Shown here: positions 9,158 through 17,728 of the stretch, piece by piece
Layout of the letters: each line of letters begins with the position of its first letter
Numbering within the stretch: the first letter of the stretch is position 1
NCBI RefSeq assembly: GCF_036985505.1
Contig: NZ_BTGQ01000005.1
Location: forward strand, 310,001-374,000
Source of the DNA: Croceitalea sp947503285
GTDB lineage: Bacteria; Bacteroidota; Bacteroidia; Flavobacteriales; Flavobacteriaceae
Direction of reading: 5' to 3'
Length of the DNA stretch: 64,000 bases
Notes under the pieces: model-generated
Told to the model about the DNA's origin: nothing
Seen by the model: the letters and a program-made list of their open reading frames with translations, nothing else
The model's database searches: none
Made by a program: the position numbers and the translations under genes

Positions 9158-9748
9158 CTATTGTCTTACTTCTATTAACCTTGCCACATATTTACCAATC
9201 ACATCGAACTCTAAGTTAACGGTAGTACCGACTTGGTAAGAATTGAAGCGCGTATGTTCATAGGTATAGGGAATGATGGCCACACTAAAAGCACCTTTTT
9301 TGGAGTTTACAACAGTTAGGCTGGTGCCATCGATGGTAATGGACCCTTTTTCAATGGTCACATTGTTCAATAGGGCATCATATTCAAAAGTAAAGAACCA
9401 ACTGCCATCACTTTCAACGATTTTAGTGCAGGTAGCCGTTTGGTCAACATGCCCCTGTACCAAATGCCCGTCTAATCGGGTACCCAGCACCATGGCACGT
9501 TCCAAATTTACCAAGTCACCCATTTTGAGCTTACCTAGGCTGGTTTTATCCAATGTTTCTTGAATGGCCGTTACGGTATAGCGCCCACCATCTATGGCAA
9601 CTACCGTTAAGCAAACACCATTATGGGCAACACTTTGGTCAATTTTAAGTTCTTGCGTTATTGCTGAGCTAATGGTAATATGCAAATTGCCACCTTCTTT
9701 TTCAAGTTCGACCACTTTGCCCAAAGTCTCGATAATACCTGTAAACAT
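9158..9748 (-). CDS. ribE: Riboflavin synthase, alpha chain
   Basis: Converts two molecules of 6,7-dimethyl-8-ribityllumazine to riboflavin plus a pyrimidinedione. Cytoplasmic homotrimer. The 196 residues contain two lumazine-binding barrels: MFTGIIE at the N-terminus with VAHNGVCLTVV near 40-51, and the repeat MVLGTRLDGHLVQGHVDQ (about 85-102) with GTSLTVVNS near 140-149. The length is typical. It stands alone and divergent from pdxA. No FMN riboswitch is visible upstream. Confidence 0.95.
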   Translation of the reverse strand: MFTGIIETLGKVVELEKEGGNLHITISSAITQELKIDQSVAHNGVCLTVVAIDGGRYTVTAIQETLDKTSLGKLKMGDLVNLERAMVLGTRLDGHLVQGHVDQTATCTKIVESDGSWFFTFEYDALLNNVTIEKGSITIDGTSLTVVNSKKGAFSVAIIPYTYEHTRFNSYQVGTTVNLEFDVIGKYVARLIEVRQ

Positions 9749-9834
9749 ATCTTTTTTAATTGTAATTAAATCTATCTAAAAGAGCAATTATATTGACTAG
9801 TTCATCAAAATTTCACCCCTCCAATTGAAGAGGT

Positions 9835-9856
9835 CAGAATCGCTCGAGCGATTCTG
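9835..9856. repeat. 22-bp perfect palindrome between ribE and pdxA
   Basis: The half-site CAGAATCGCTC is followed immediately by its exact reverse complement. The palindrome ends 17 bp before the pdxA minus-7 box, so it overlaps the position where the minus-33 element would lie. Confidence 0.9.
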
Positions 9857-9873
9857 GGTGAGGATAATTTAAC

Positions 9874-9881
9874 TAGCTTTG
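9874..9881 (+). promoter_or_regulatory. Minus-7 box of the pdxA promoter
   Basis: TAGCTTTG is an exact match to TAnnTTTG and lies 24 bp before ATG 9906. No clear TTTG is present at minus 33; that place is taken by the 22-bp palindrome. It supports start 9906 over the in-frame ATG at 9879, which is inside this box. Confidence 0.55.
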
Positions 9882-9905
9882 CACTGTAAAAGTAGGTATT
9901 CGCAT

Positions 9906-10967
9906 ATGGATTCTAAACAAGAGAAAAAAAAAATAAAACTGGGCATCTCCATCGGGGACTTAAATGGCATTGGTTGTGAAGTTGCATTAAAGACCTTTGA
10001 AGATAACAGAATGCTCGATTTTTGTACTCCCGTTCTTTTTGCCTCAAATAAAACCATATCACATCAAAAGCAGGCATTGGACATTCCCATAAACTTCAAT
10101 GGCGTGCATAGTGCCGCAAAAGCTGTTGACGGTAAGATCAATGTAGTCAATGTCTGGAAAGAAATGCCTACAATCGAATTTGGAAAGTCTACCGAAGAAG
10201 GGGGTAAATATGCCATAAAATCATTGCGTGCGGCCGTTACTGCTTTAAAGAACAATGAAATTGACGCCCTAGTCACGGCCCCTATAAATAAAAATAACAT
10301 TCAGGCCGAAGATTTTAAGTTTCCTGGCCATACCGATTATTTGGCTAAGGAATTGGAAGGCGAAAGCCTGATGTTCATGGTTACCGATGAACTTCGAGTG
10401 GGGCTTATGACGGATCACATAGCCGTAAAAGATGTAGCGAACGCCATTACAACAAAGCTGATAAAAGATAAAGTGGCGACAATGGCAAAATCATTGCGTA
10501 TGGACTTCGGCATTAGAAAACCAAAAATCGCCATTCTGGGCATTAACCCGCACAGTGGTGACAATGGTGTTATCGGTGAAGAAGATGATGCTATCGTGAG
10601 ACCCATTGTAAAAGCGTTATTTGAAAACGGGGAATTGGTTTATGGCCCGTATTCCGCCGATAGCTTTTTCGGGTCGAATGCACACCAAAATTTTGATGCT
10701 ATTCTAGCGGCCTATCACGATCAAGGGTTGATACCATTTAAGACACTTTCGTTTGGTAAAGGGGTCAATTTTACCGCTGGCCTTAAAAAGGTGAGAACCT
10801 CACCAGACCATGGTACCGCGTACGAGATTGCAGGCGGGGGTAAGGCAGATGAAAGCTCTTTTAAAGAAGCTGTTTTTGCCGCAATCCACATTTACAGAAA
10901 CCGGGAAGAATACAATGAACTCACCAAAAATGCCCTAAAGAAGCAAAAGTTAAGGCGTAACCCTTAA
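9906..10967 (+). CDS. pdxA: 4-hydroxythreonine-4-phosphate dehydrogenase
   Basis: NAD-dependent oxidation and decarboxylation of 4-phosphohydroxy-threonine in the DXP-dependent pathway to pyridoxal phosphate. Cytoplasmic dimer with a bound divalent metal. 353 residues. Family landmarks in order: ISIGDLNGIGCEV at 14-26, TAPINKNNI then FPGHTDYLA with the first metal histidine near 142, INPHSGDNGVIGEED near 207-221, AYHDQGLIPFK with the second metal histidine, and TSPDHGTAYEIAG with the third. The start is set by the promoter box just upstream. Divergent from ribE and followed by the yceD-rpmF unit, which has its own promoter. Confidence 0.95.
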   Translation: MDSKQEKKKIKLGISIGDLNGIGCEVALKTFEDNRMLDFCTPVLFASNKTISHQKQALDIPINFNGVHSAAKAVDGKINVVNVWKEMPTIEFGKSTEEGGKYAIKSLRAAVTALKNNEIDALVTAPINKNNIQAEDFKFPGHTDYLAKELEGESLMFMVTDELRVGLMTDHIAVKDVANAITTKLIKDKVATMAKSLRMDFGIRKPKIAILGINPHSGDNGVIGEEDDAIVRPIVKALFENGELVYGPYSADSFFGSNAHQNFDAILAAYHDQGLIPFKTLSFGKGVNFTAGLKKVRTSPDHGTAYEIAGGGKADESSFKEAVFAAIHIYRNREEYNELTKNALKKQKLRRNP

Positions 10968-10994
10968 AAAGCTCGAGATATTTTTTTAGAAGGA

Positions 10995-11024
10995 TTGGGT
11001 TTTTACAAATAAATAGTATCTTTG
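10995..11024 (+). promoter_or_regulatory. Vegetative promoter of the yceD-rpmF-fabH-acc unit
   Basis: TTG at 10995-10997, a 19-bp spacer, and TATCTTTG at 11017-11024, an exact TAnnTTTG minus-7 box. Spacing and sequence fit the Bacteroidota housekeeping sigma factor. The leader to ATG 11069 is about 37 bases. Confidence 0.75.
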
Positions 11025-11068
11025 CACCCGCCTTATGGGGCTGGTACACAAACCTTAAGTGTAAAGAG

Positions 11069-11599
11069 ATGAAGTTAAAGGAGTTTTTTATTCCTTTCAC
11101 AGGATTGAAGTTGGGAAAACACGAGTTTGAGTACGTTATTGACAATACGTTCTTTGAATCTTTTGGTTATGAGGAGTTTAATGGCGCCTCAATTACATTA
11201 AAAGCCGTCTTGAATAAGATGGGTACGATGATGGAATTGGACATTCATGCCTCTGGTTCGGTCAATGTAGATTGCGATTTGACGAGCGAGCCATACGATC
11301 AAACTATTACCTCTGATTTGCAATTGGTCATCAAATTCGGTGAAGCGTATAACGATGAGAACGATGAGATTTTGATCATTCCGCATGGAGAACATCAAAT
11401 CAACATTGCGCAATACGTTTATGAAATGTTGGTCTTGGCCGTTCCCCAAAAAAGGGTGCATCCCGGTGTACTTGACGGAACGTTGAAATCTGAGGCATTG
11501 GATAAGTTGGAAGAATTGCAACCAAAAGAGACAAAAGGGAAAACAGAAAATACAGATCCCAGATGGGATGAATTAAAAAGATTATTAACGGACAAATAG
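11069..11599 (+). CDS. yceD: YceD/DUF177 family protein (23S rRNA accumulation)
   Basis: 176-residue cytoplasmic protein of the DUF177 family. E. coli YceD is linked to 23S rRNA levels, and the gene almost always precedes rpmF. Seen here: beta-rich N-terminal part with the SVNVDCDLTSEPYDQTI segment (the usual C-x-R-C-L region is reduced to a single cysteine), an acidic stretch, and the C-terminal VYEMLVLAVPQKRVHPG, equivalent to the family LxLPxxPxH motif. Only 6 bp separate it from rpmF. Confidence 0.88.
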   Translation: MKLKEFFIPFTGLKLGKHEFEYVIDNTFFESFGYEEFNGASITLKAVLNKMGTMMELDIHASGSVNVDCDLTSEPYDQTITSDLQLVIKFGEAYNDENDEILIIPHGEHQINIAQYVYEMLVLAVPQKRVHPGVLDGTLKSEALDKLEELQPKETKGKTENTDPRWDELKRLLTDK

Positions 11600-11605
11600 G
11601 TACCA

Positions 11606-11806
11606 ATGGCACATCCTAAAAGAAAAATATCAAAAACCAGAAGAGATAAAAGACGTACACATTATAAGGCGGTAGCACCGACAATTGCCAAAGACAGCAC
11701 AACAGGTGAAATGCATTTGTATCACAGGGCGCACTGGCATGAAGGTAAATTGTATTACAGGGGCCAAGTCTTAATTGACAAAACTGAAGACGAGGCTGCG
11801 GCTTAG
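11606..11806 (+). CDS. rpmF: 50S ribosomal protein L32, cysteine-free form
   Basis: 66 residues starting MAHPKRKISKTRRDKRRTHY, the standard L32 N-terminus. The zinc-ribbon cysteines of the C-plus form are absent, with no cysteine anywhere, so this is the zinc-independent type. It is followed by a strong intrinsic terminator 24 bp after the stop. Confidence 0.97.
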   Translation: MAHPKRKISKTRRDKRRTHYKAVAPTIAKDSTTGEMHLYHRAHWHEGKLYYRGQVLIDKTEDEAAA

Positions 11807-11830
11807 TCGATACATGAAAATATATAGCAT

Positions 11831-11863
11831 AACTCCCGTTTTCTGAGAACGGGAGTTTTTTTA
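11831..11863 (+). terminator. Intrinsic terminator after rpmF
   Basis: Perfect 10-bp stem AACTCCCGTT / AACGGGAGTT with an 8-base loop, followed by a T-run. It probably reduces but may not abolish read-through into fabH. Confidence 0.88.
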
Positions 11864-11979
11864 TGGATTTATTTCAACTTGAAAACGGAAGTTTTAGCAC
11901 GAAAAGTCGTAGAAAATCATTATTTTTCGTCGATTTTGAGTCAATTTTCAATCCTTTTTGACTAAAAACGTATATTCTG

Positions 11980-12972
11980 ATGAATAAAATAACAGCGGCG
12001 ATAACAGCTGTCGGAGCATATGTTCCAGAGTTTGTACTTACCAATAAACTGTTGGAAACCATGGTCGATACCAATGACGAATGGATAACAACGAGAACAG
12101 GAATCAAAGAAAGGCGAATCTTAAAAAAGGAAGGGGAAGGAACCTCATACCTGGCCATAGAAGCGGCTAAAGACCTTATTGGGAAAAAGGGTTTGGACGT
12201 AGCGGAAATCGACTTGGTTTTGGTGGCCACTGCAACCCCAGATATGTTGGTCGCCTCAACGGCGGCATATGTAGCAAGTGAAATCGGGGCCGTCAATGCA
12301 TTTTCCTACGATCTGTCCGCAGCCTGTTCCAGTTTTTTATACGGTATGTCGACAGCCTCTAGTTATATCGAGTCGGGTCGTTACAAAAAGGTGCTTTTAA
12401 TAGGGGCAGATAAGATGTCCTCAATTATTGACTATACCGACAGAACGACATGCATCATTTTTGGTGACGGTGCAGGTGCGGTGCTGTTCGAACCAAATGC
12501 CGAGGGCCTAGGCTTACAAGATGAGTATTTACGGTCTGACGGCGTCGGGCGTAACTTCTTGAAAATGGATGCCGGAGGGTCAATTTTACCAGCTTCGGAA
12601 GAAACCGTTAAAAACGGACAACATTACGTTTTTCAGGATGGAAAATCGGTATTCAAGTTCGCCGTTTCAAATATGGCCGACGTGTCCGCTAAAATAATGG
12701 AGCGCAATAAGCTCACGCATGATGATGTGCAATGGTTGGTGCCCCACCAGGCCAACAAACGAATCATAGATGCCACGGCAAGAAGAATGGGTGTTGAAGA
12801 CACTAAAGTGATGATGAACATTCACCGTTATGGCAATACGACATCCGCTACATTGCCTTTATTGCTTTTTGATTATGAAGCACAATTAAAAAAAGGGGAT
12901 AATCTGGTTTTTGCCGCTTTCGGTGGAGGATTCACGTGGGGATCCATATATTTAACATGGGCGTACAACTAA
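11980..12972 (+). CDS. fabH: 3-oxoacyl-ACP synthase III
   Basis: Initiates fatty acid synthesis by condensing acetyl-CoA (or branched-chain acyl-CoA) with malonyl-ACP. 330 residues, cytoplasmic. The catalytic triad is Cys116 (SAACSS), His256 (VPHQAN) and Asn286 (HRYGNTT). The N-terminal ITAVGAYVPEFVLTN and TRTGIKERR segments are typical of KAS III. No plsX lies between rpmF and fabH. It is followed after 25 bp by accB, so it shares a unit with the acetyl-CoA carboxylase subunits that make its malonyl substrate. Confidence 0.96.
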   Translation: MNKITAAITAVGAYVPEFVLTNKLLETMVDTNDEWITTRTGIKERRILKKEGEGTSYLAIEAAKDLIGKKGLDVAEIDLVLVATATPDMLVASTAAYVASEIGAVNAFSYDLSAACSSFLYGMSTASSYIESGRYKKVLLIGADKMSSIIDYTDRTTCIIFGDGAGAVLFEPNAEGLGLQDEYLRSDGVGRNFLKMDAGGSILPASEETVKNGQHYVFQDGKSVFKFAVSNMADVSAKIMERNKLTHDDVQWLVPHQANKRIIDATARRMGVEDTKVMMNIHRYGNTTSATLPLLLFDYEAQLKKGDNLVFAAFGGGFTWGSIYLTWAYN

Positions 12973-12997
12973 TAAAGAACTAACTAAATCTAATTCA

Positions 12998-13483
12998 ATG
13001 GATATTAAAGAAATTCAAAGCTTGATAAAATTTGTCGCCAAATCCGGCGCAAGTGAGGTAAAGTTGGAAATGGAAGATATTAAGATCACCATTAGAACTG
13101 GTGGCCACAGCAATACCCCAGAGACCACGATTGTTCAACAGATACCGGTAGCACAGGCCCCAATGGCCCCGGCCGCTCCCGTAGCTGCAAGTGGTGAACC
13201 TGCGGCCCCGGCCGCCCCTAGCACCGCAGATGATGATTCTAAATACATAACGATTAAGTCACCTATCATAGGTACATTCTATAGAAAACCATCGCCCGAC
13301 AAACCATCTTTTGTTGAGGTGGGGCAAGATATCAATAAAGGCGACGTACTATGTGTTATTGAGGCGATGAAGCTCTTTAACGATATTGAATCAGAGGTAT
13401 CTGGTAAAATCGTCAAGATTTTGGTAGATGATTCCTCTCCTGTTGAATTTGACCAACCTTTGTTTTTGGTTGATCCATCCTAA
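12998..13483 (+). CDS. accB: Biotin carboxyl carrier protein of acetyl-CoA carboxylase
   Basis: 161 residues. An N-terminal helical part (IKEIQSLIKFVAKSGASEVKLEMED), an Ala/Pro-rich linker at about 48-78, and a C-terminal biotinyl domain with the biotin-accepting Lys125 in EAMKLF. The thumb segment IGTFYRKPSPDKPSFVEVGQ is present. It carries carboxybiotin from AccC to the carboxyltransferase. Confidence 0.96.
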   Translation: MDIKEIQSLIKFVAKSGASEVKLEMEDIKITIRTGGHSNTPETTIVQQIPVAQAPMAPAAPVAASGEPAAPAAPSTADDDSKYITIKSPIIGTFYRKPSPDKPSFVEVGQDINKGDVLCVIEAMKLFNDIESEVSGKIVKILVDDSSPVEFDQPLFLVDPS

Positions 13484-13495
13484 TCAAATTTCAAT

Positions 13496-13553
13496 AATTC
13501 AAATCCCAAAATCCGTTAAAAGCGACTAGAATTTGACGGTGGTGATTTGAATT
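13496..13553. repeat. Inverted repeat between accB and accC
   Basis: AATTCAAATC at 13496-13505 and its exact complement GATTTGAATT at 13544-13553, separated by 38 bp. It lies wholly within the 85-bp accB-accC gap. It may form an mRNA hairpin, but no function is shown. Confidence 0.55.
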
Positions 13554-13568
13554 TTAAATCGAGGTCTT

Positions 13569-14924
13569 ATGTTCAAAAAAATATTGATTGCAAATAGGGG
13601 GGAAATTGCGCTTCGCGTCATACGCACCTGTAAAGAGATGGGCATTAAAACGGTAGCGGTATATTCGAAGGCCGATGAAGAAAGCCTACATGTGCGCTTT
13701 GCTGACGAGGCAGTATGTATAGGCCCTGCACCAAGTAGTGAATCGTACTTAAAGATACCGAATATCATTGCCGCTGCTGAAATCACCAATGCAGATGCCA
13801 TCCACCCCGGTTATGGCTTTTTATCAGAAAATTCAAAATTTTCAAAGATTTGTGCCGAACACCAAATTAAGTTCATCGGTGCTTCAGGTGACCAAATCGA
13901 TAAAATGGGTGATAAGGCGACAGCCAAAGAAACCATGAAGAAAGCAGGTGTACCTTGTGTACCTGGGTCTGATGGCTTATTGAAAGATGTCGCCGATGCG
14001 AAAAAAACCGCGAAGAAAATGGGGTATCCCGTGATGATCAAAGCGACTGCCGGTGGTGGCGGAAAAGGAATGCGTGCAGTCTGGAGTGAAGAAGAGATGG
14101 AAGAATTGTATGACAGTGCAGTCAAAGAAGCTTCTGCAGCCTTTGGTAATGGCGCTATGTACATGGAAAAGTTGATTGAAGAACCCAGGCATATCGAAAT
14201 ACAGATTGTTGGCGATCAATATGGAAAAGCATGTCACCTCTCTGAGCGTGATTGTTCGGTACAGCGAAGACATCAGAAGCTTACCGAAGAAACGCCATCC
14301 CCATTTATGACCGATAAGTTACGTGACGATATGGGTAAAGCGGCTGTAAAAGCAGCTGAATATATTAAGTACGAGGGGGCAGGTACGGTAGAATTTTTGG
14401 TTGACAAACACCGAAATTTCTACTTTATGGAAATGAACACCCGTATTCAGGTCGAGCACCCAATTACGGAACAGGTTGTTGATTATGACTTGATCCGAGA
14501 GCAAATTCTGGTCGCTGGCGGAGTTCCTATTTCAGGTAAGAACTATGTTCCAAAACTACACTCTATAGAATGTAGGATCAACGCAGAAGATCCTTATAAT
14601 AATTTTAGGCCCTCACCTGGTAAGATTACGACCTTACATACCCCAGGGGGCCACGGTATTCGATTAGATACCCATGTGTACAGCGGCTACGCTATCCCTC
14701 CGAATTACGATTCGATGATCGCAAAATTGATAACAACGGCACAAACCCGTGAAGAGGCCATTAATAAAATGCGACGTGCTTTAGATGAGTTCGTAATTGA
14801 GGGTATTAAAACGACAATCCCTTTTCATAGGCAATTAATGGATCATCCTGATTATTTAGCGGGTAATTATACCACTAAGTTCATGGAAGACTTTGAAATG
14901 GATGAAAAATATAAGGACGAATAA
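13569..14924 (+). CDS. accC: Biotin carboxylase subunit of acetyl-CoA carboxylase
   Basis: ATP-dependent carboxylation of the biotin on AccB. 451 residues. N-terminal FKKILIANRGEIALRVIRTC, the ATP-grasp glycine-rich loop KATAGGGGKGMR near 158-169, the catalytic segment FYFMEMNTRIQVEHPITE near 280-297, and the C-terminal SIECRINAEDP. GAGG upstream of ATG 13569 serves as the ribosome binding site. It ends the unit, followed by a terminator. Confidence 0.97.
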   Translation: MFKKILIANRGEIALRVIRTCKEMGIKTVAVYSKADEESLHVRFADEAVCIGPAPSSESYLKIPNIIAAAEITNADAIHPGYGFLSENSKFSKICAEHQIKFIGASGDQIDKMGDKATAKETMKKAGVPCVPGSDGLLKDVADAKKTAKKMGYPVMIKATAGGGGKGMRAVWSEEEMEELYDSAVKEASAAFGNGAMYMEKLIEEPRHIEIQIVGDQYGKACHLSERDCSVQRRHQKLTEETPSPFMTDKLRDDMGKAAVKAAEYIKYEGAGTVEFLVDKHRNFYFMEMNTRIQVEHPITEQVVDYDLIREQILVAGGVPISGKNYVPKLHSIECRINAEDPYNNFRPSPGKITTLHTPGGHGIRLDTHVYSGYAIPPNYDSMIAKLITTAQTREEAINKMRRALDEFVIEGIKTTIPFHRQLMDHPDYLAGNYTTKFMEDFEMDEKYKDE

Positions 14925-14930
14925 CAACTC

Positions 14931-14958
14931 AAAAGCCCCGAATTTATCGGGGTTTTTT
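14931..14958 (+). terminator. Intrinsic terminator after accC
   Basis: Stem CCCCGA / TCGGGG with a 5-base loop, flanked by an A-run before and a T-run after (AAAAG...TTTTTT), starting 6 bp after the accC stop. Confidence 0.85.
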
Positions 14959-15001
14959 AGTTCCCTATTTTCGGTGGTATCATTTCACTGTTTTCAGGTA
15001 G

Positions 15002-15030
15002 TTGCAACTTTAAAGGATGGTATAGTTTTG
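15002..15030 (+). promoter_or_regulatory. Promoter for the lipoprotein operon
   Basis: TTG at 15002-15004, an 18-bp spacer and TAGTTTTG at 15023-15030, an exact TAnnTTTG box. It lies between the accC terminator and ATG 15098, with a leader of about 60 bases. Confidence 0.5.
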
Positions 15031-15097
15031 AAAAAGAAATACGGAACACAATTTAATGCCATCAAAAAAGTTATCTAAGCGCAACTAAACACCAACC

Positions 15098-15790
15098 ATG
15101 CTTAAAAGGATTTTATCTTTTTTTTCTCTATGCCTCCTATTGATTTTAAACAGTAGCTGTTTTGATATTCTAGAAGAGATCAACCTCAACAAAGACGGCA
15201 GTGGCACAATGGTTTTCACCATTAATATGAGCAAGAGTAAAACCAAGCTGGCCTCTATGATGTTGCTGGATAGTATCAATGGTTATAAGATACCCTCTGA
15301 AGACGATATCGCTCTGGCACTCAATGATGTTGTTGCCCATTTGAAAAAAGCTAAGGGCATCAGTAATATAGAACAGCGTAAAGATCTAGAGAACTATATT
15401 TTTTCGGTGTCCTGTGATTTTGATGCTATAGGCAGTTTAAATGGTCTTACATCAAAATTGATACAAGATCAAAACAAACGGGAAAACACCAATTTTGAAA
15501 CATCCAATTTTGCTTACAGCCCCAGCGAGATGGTTTTTGAAAGAAAGTTCACCTATGATTCTAGTATCAAGAAGTCTTTCGATCATCTAAAAAAGGAAGA
15601 TAAAAAAGTCTTTCAAGACGCCAGTTTTACGGCCATTTATCGATTTGAAGACCTAGTAGGCAATTCCTCGAATACCGCTGCCAAAATAGCCCCATCAAAG
15701 AAGGCTGTAATGCTAAGGGTAGATGCCATGTCATTCATTTTTGGACAAAAAACAATTCAAAACAAAATAAAATTGATCAATTCAAAGTAG
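15098..15790 (+). CDS. Predicted lipoprotein, unknown function
   Basis: 230 residues. The N-terminus MLKRILSFFSLCLLLILNSSC is a clear lipoprotein signal with Cys21 as the lipidated residue. The mature part starts FDILEEINLNKDGSGTMVFTINMSKSKTK, a pattern of alternating polar strands seen in LppM-like bacterial lipoproteins, but I do not recognise the family with certainty. It is the first gene of a tight four-gene unit: only 2 bp separate it from the next start. Confidence 0.75.
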   Translation: MLKRILSFFSLCLLLILNSSCFDILEEINLNKDGSGTMVFTINMSKSKTKLASMMLLDSINGYKIPSEDDIALALNDVVAHLKKAKGISNIEQRKDLENYIFSVSCDFDAIGSLNGLTSKLIQDQNKRENTNFETSNFAYSPSEMVFERKFTYDSSIKKSFDHLKKEDKKVFQDASFTAIYRFEDLVGNSSNTAAKIAPSKKAVMLRVDAMSFIFGQKTIQNKIKLINSK

Positions 15791-15792
15791 CC

Positions 15793-17724
15793 ATGAAAAA
15801 CCTATATACCTTCATTCTGACCCTAGTTCTTGTTCTTGCAGCCCAGGCACAAGATTTAGCCAACAAAATACCAAGTGATGCCAATGTTGTTGTCACGGTA
15901 AAAGGCAAAAATGTTTTGCAACTACTATCGTTGAAAGAGTTTTCAGAATCTAAGCTGGGACAGCAAATGGTCAAGGAAATCAATCGGGAAACCAAAGGGG
16001 AATTGGGGGCCATCGAAGATTTGGGCCTGAACCTAAAAGAAAACTTTTATTACTTCCTACAAACTAAAGACGGGGTCTTTTATAATACGTTTATGATTCC
16101 GTTCTCAGATACTGACAACATGACGAAACTGTTTTTGAACGAATGGGACGAGGTGATTACAGACGGGGAGGCCTCTTACGTTCAAAAGAAGTATGACGGA
16201 AGTTTGGTGATATGGAACAAGACTACCATGGCCGTTGTCATCCCTTCTGACCAAAGCAATGACTATTATGATGATTATGGCTATTACGATTATAATGACT
16301 ACAGTATTCCCCCGGTAGCAGCTGAGGAGACATTGGAAGCCGTTGAAGAAGTTGAAGAGACGGTTATTGAGGCTGTGGAAGCAACTGAAACTGTTGAGGA
16401 ATATGCAGAAGAGGTCGTGATACCTAAACCGACAGCATCGGCTTATGATTATGACAATAACAGTGAGTATCAAAAAGATATTGAAAGAAAAAGAATTGAG
16501 CGCAGGGCAAAACGTGACGAGCGTCAACAAGCACAGAATAAAGGGACCTTAGATTTCGCCAAACAGTTATTAATCGGAAAACCACCTCGCAATATCCTTC
16601 AAAATAATTCTTATAAAAAGAGTTTAGGTAAAGGCGGGGATGAGGCCATGGTATGGATGAATGATTTTTCAAAGTTTTATAAAGAAATGCTTCCAAAGGA
16701 TCTTTTGGGACCTGCCAATCCATATGAATTTTTAAATCTTGACGAAATTTATGGTGGAATGACCCTTACGGGTAGACTTAACTTCGAAGAAGACCAAGCG
16801 GTTATGGGTATGGAATATACCATGAACGATGCCCTGGCAAAAGCATACAAACCGATGTACAATGGAAAATTCAACAAGAATTTTTTGAGCTATATCAACG
16901 AGGATAGGTTGTTGGGGTATTTGAATGTCAACTTAAGCACACAAGGCATTTTAGAGGCTTACCCCAGTTTAATAGAGACTATGTTAACCGGAAAAAAAGA
17001 AGGTGCCGATAGTAAAGCGGAAACGATAGCTGCCGCAACAACTTCAATTACAAGACTATTTTCGCTCTTGATCGATGAAGAAGGAGCGTCTAAGATCATA
17101 CGGGGCGATATGCTGTTGCTACTTACCGATTTACGGGAAAAAGAAGTCACGTACGTCGATTATGAGTATGATGAAGATTACAATTACAAAAAAATAGAAA
17201 AGACAAAAACGGAAACGGTTCCTGATTTTTTGTTCCTATTTACGTCGGAAGAGGAGAAGATGTTTAAGAATTTCATGAAAATAGGGGTTTCTGAAAAAAA
17301 GGTAGACTACCAAAATGGTATCTATTTCATCGATGCATCCGGGTCTAACCCTTTTGATATTCATGTAATGTATCATGATAATACCGTTTTTATCGGTAGT
17401 TCGCTTGAACATTTATCCCAAATACGTAAGGGAACCTATCCAGCGAAATTATCGAATCAACTGAAAAAAGATATTCGTAACAATGCGACCAGTTTTTACA
17501 TCAATGGAAAAAGTATCGTATCAAGAATACCTTCAGAAGCCTTCCCAAGGGAATTAAGGGATAATATTGACTTTTTGACCAATAATACTGAAGACTTAAA
17601 TGTGAATTTTTCAAAGATCAAAGGCAATACCATGAGCGGCGAAATGATTTTACAGATTCCGGATCAAGGGCATAAGAATAGCCTGGCCTACTTTTTCAAT
17701 TTAGTGGACAAGTTGATGGAATAG
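15793..17724 (+). CDS. DUF4836-like secreted protein with acidic and tyrosine-rich insert
   Basis: 643 residues. A signal peptide (MKNLYTFILTLVLVLAAQAQ) precedes LANKIPSDANVVVTVKGKNVLQLL, a start like that of Bacteroidota DUF4836 proteins, whose function is unknown. Residues of about 157-171 form a Tyr/Asp-rich run (DYYDDYGYYDYNDYS), and about 177-211 a glutamate-rich run, followed by a basic stretch (ERKRIERRAKRDERQQ) near 232-250. These low-complexity segments interrupt an otherwise folded-looking sequence. It is periplasmic or surface-exposed by inference. The next gene follows after 4 bp and appears to be a distant relative by layout. Confidence 0.72.
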   Translation: MKNLYTFILTLVLVLAAQAQDLANKIPSDANVVVTVKGKNVLQLLSLKEFSESKLGQQMVKEINRETKGELGAIEDLGLNLKENFYYFLQTKDGVFYNTFMIPFSDTDNMTKLFLNEWDEVITDGEASYVQKKYDGSLVIWNKTTMAVVIPSDQSNDYYDDYGYYDYNDYSIPPVAAEETLEAVEEVEETVIEAVEATETVEEYAEEVVIPKPTASAYDYDNNSEYQKDIERKRIERRAKRDERQQAQNKGTLDFAKQLLIGKPPRNILQNNSYKKSLGKGGDEAMVWMNDFSKFYKEMLPKDLLGPANPYEFLNLDEIYGGMTLTGRLNFEEDQAVMGMEYTMNDALAKAYKPMYNGKFNKNFLSYINEDRLLGYLNVNLSTQGILEAYPSLIETMLTGKKEGADSKAETIAAATTSITRLFSLLIDEEGASKIIRGDMLLLLTDLREKEVTYVDYEYDEDYNYKKIEKTKTETVPDFLFLFTSEEEKMFKNFMKIGVSEKKVDYQNGIYFIDASGSNPFDIHVMYHDNTVFIGSSLEHLSQIRKGTYPAKLSNQLKKDIRNNATSFYINGKSIVSRIPSEAFPRELRDNIDFLTNNTEDLNVNFSKIKGNTMSGEMILQIPDQGHKNSLAYFFNLVDKLME

Positions 17725-17728
17725 CCCC

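Noticed and set aside
8988..9160. Open reading frame without a start between the HGSNAT-like gene and ribE
   Set aside because: It opens after a TGA, has no start codon and no recognisable family. It may be a decayed remnant, but this is not supportable.
9749..9834. FMN riboswitch upstream of ribE
   Set aside because: The leader is short and AT-rich and lacks the conserved RFN core elements.
14893..15078. 61-residue frame overlapping the accC end and terminator
   Set aside because: It runs through the accC terminator and the lipoprotein promoter and has no ribosome binding site or family signal.
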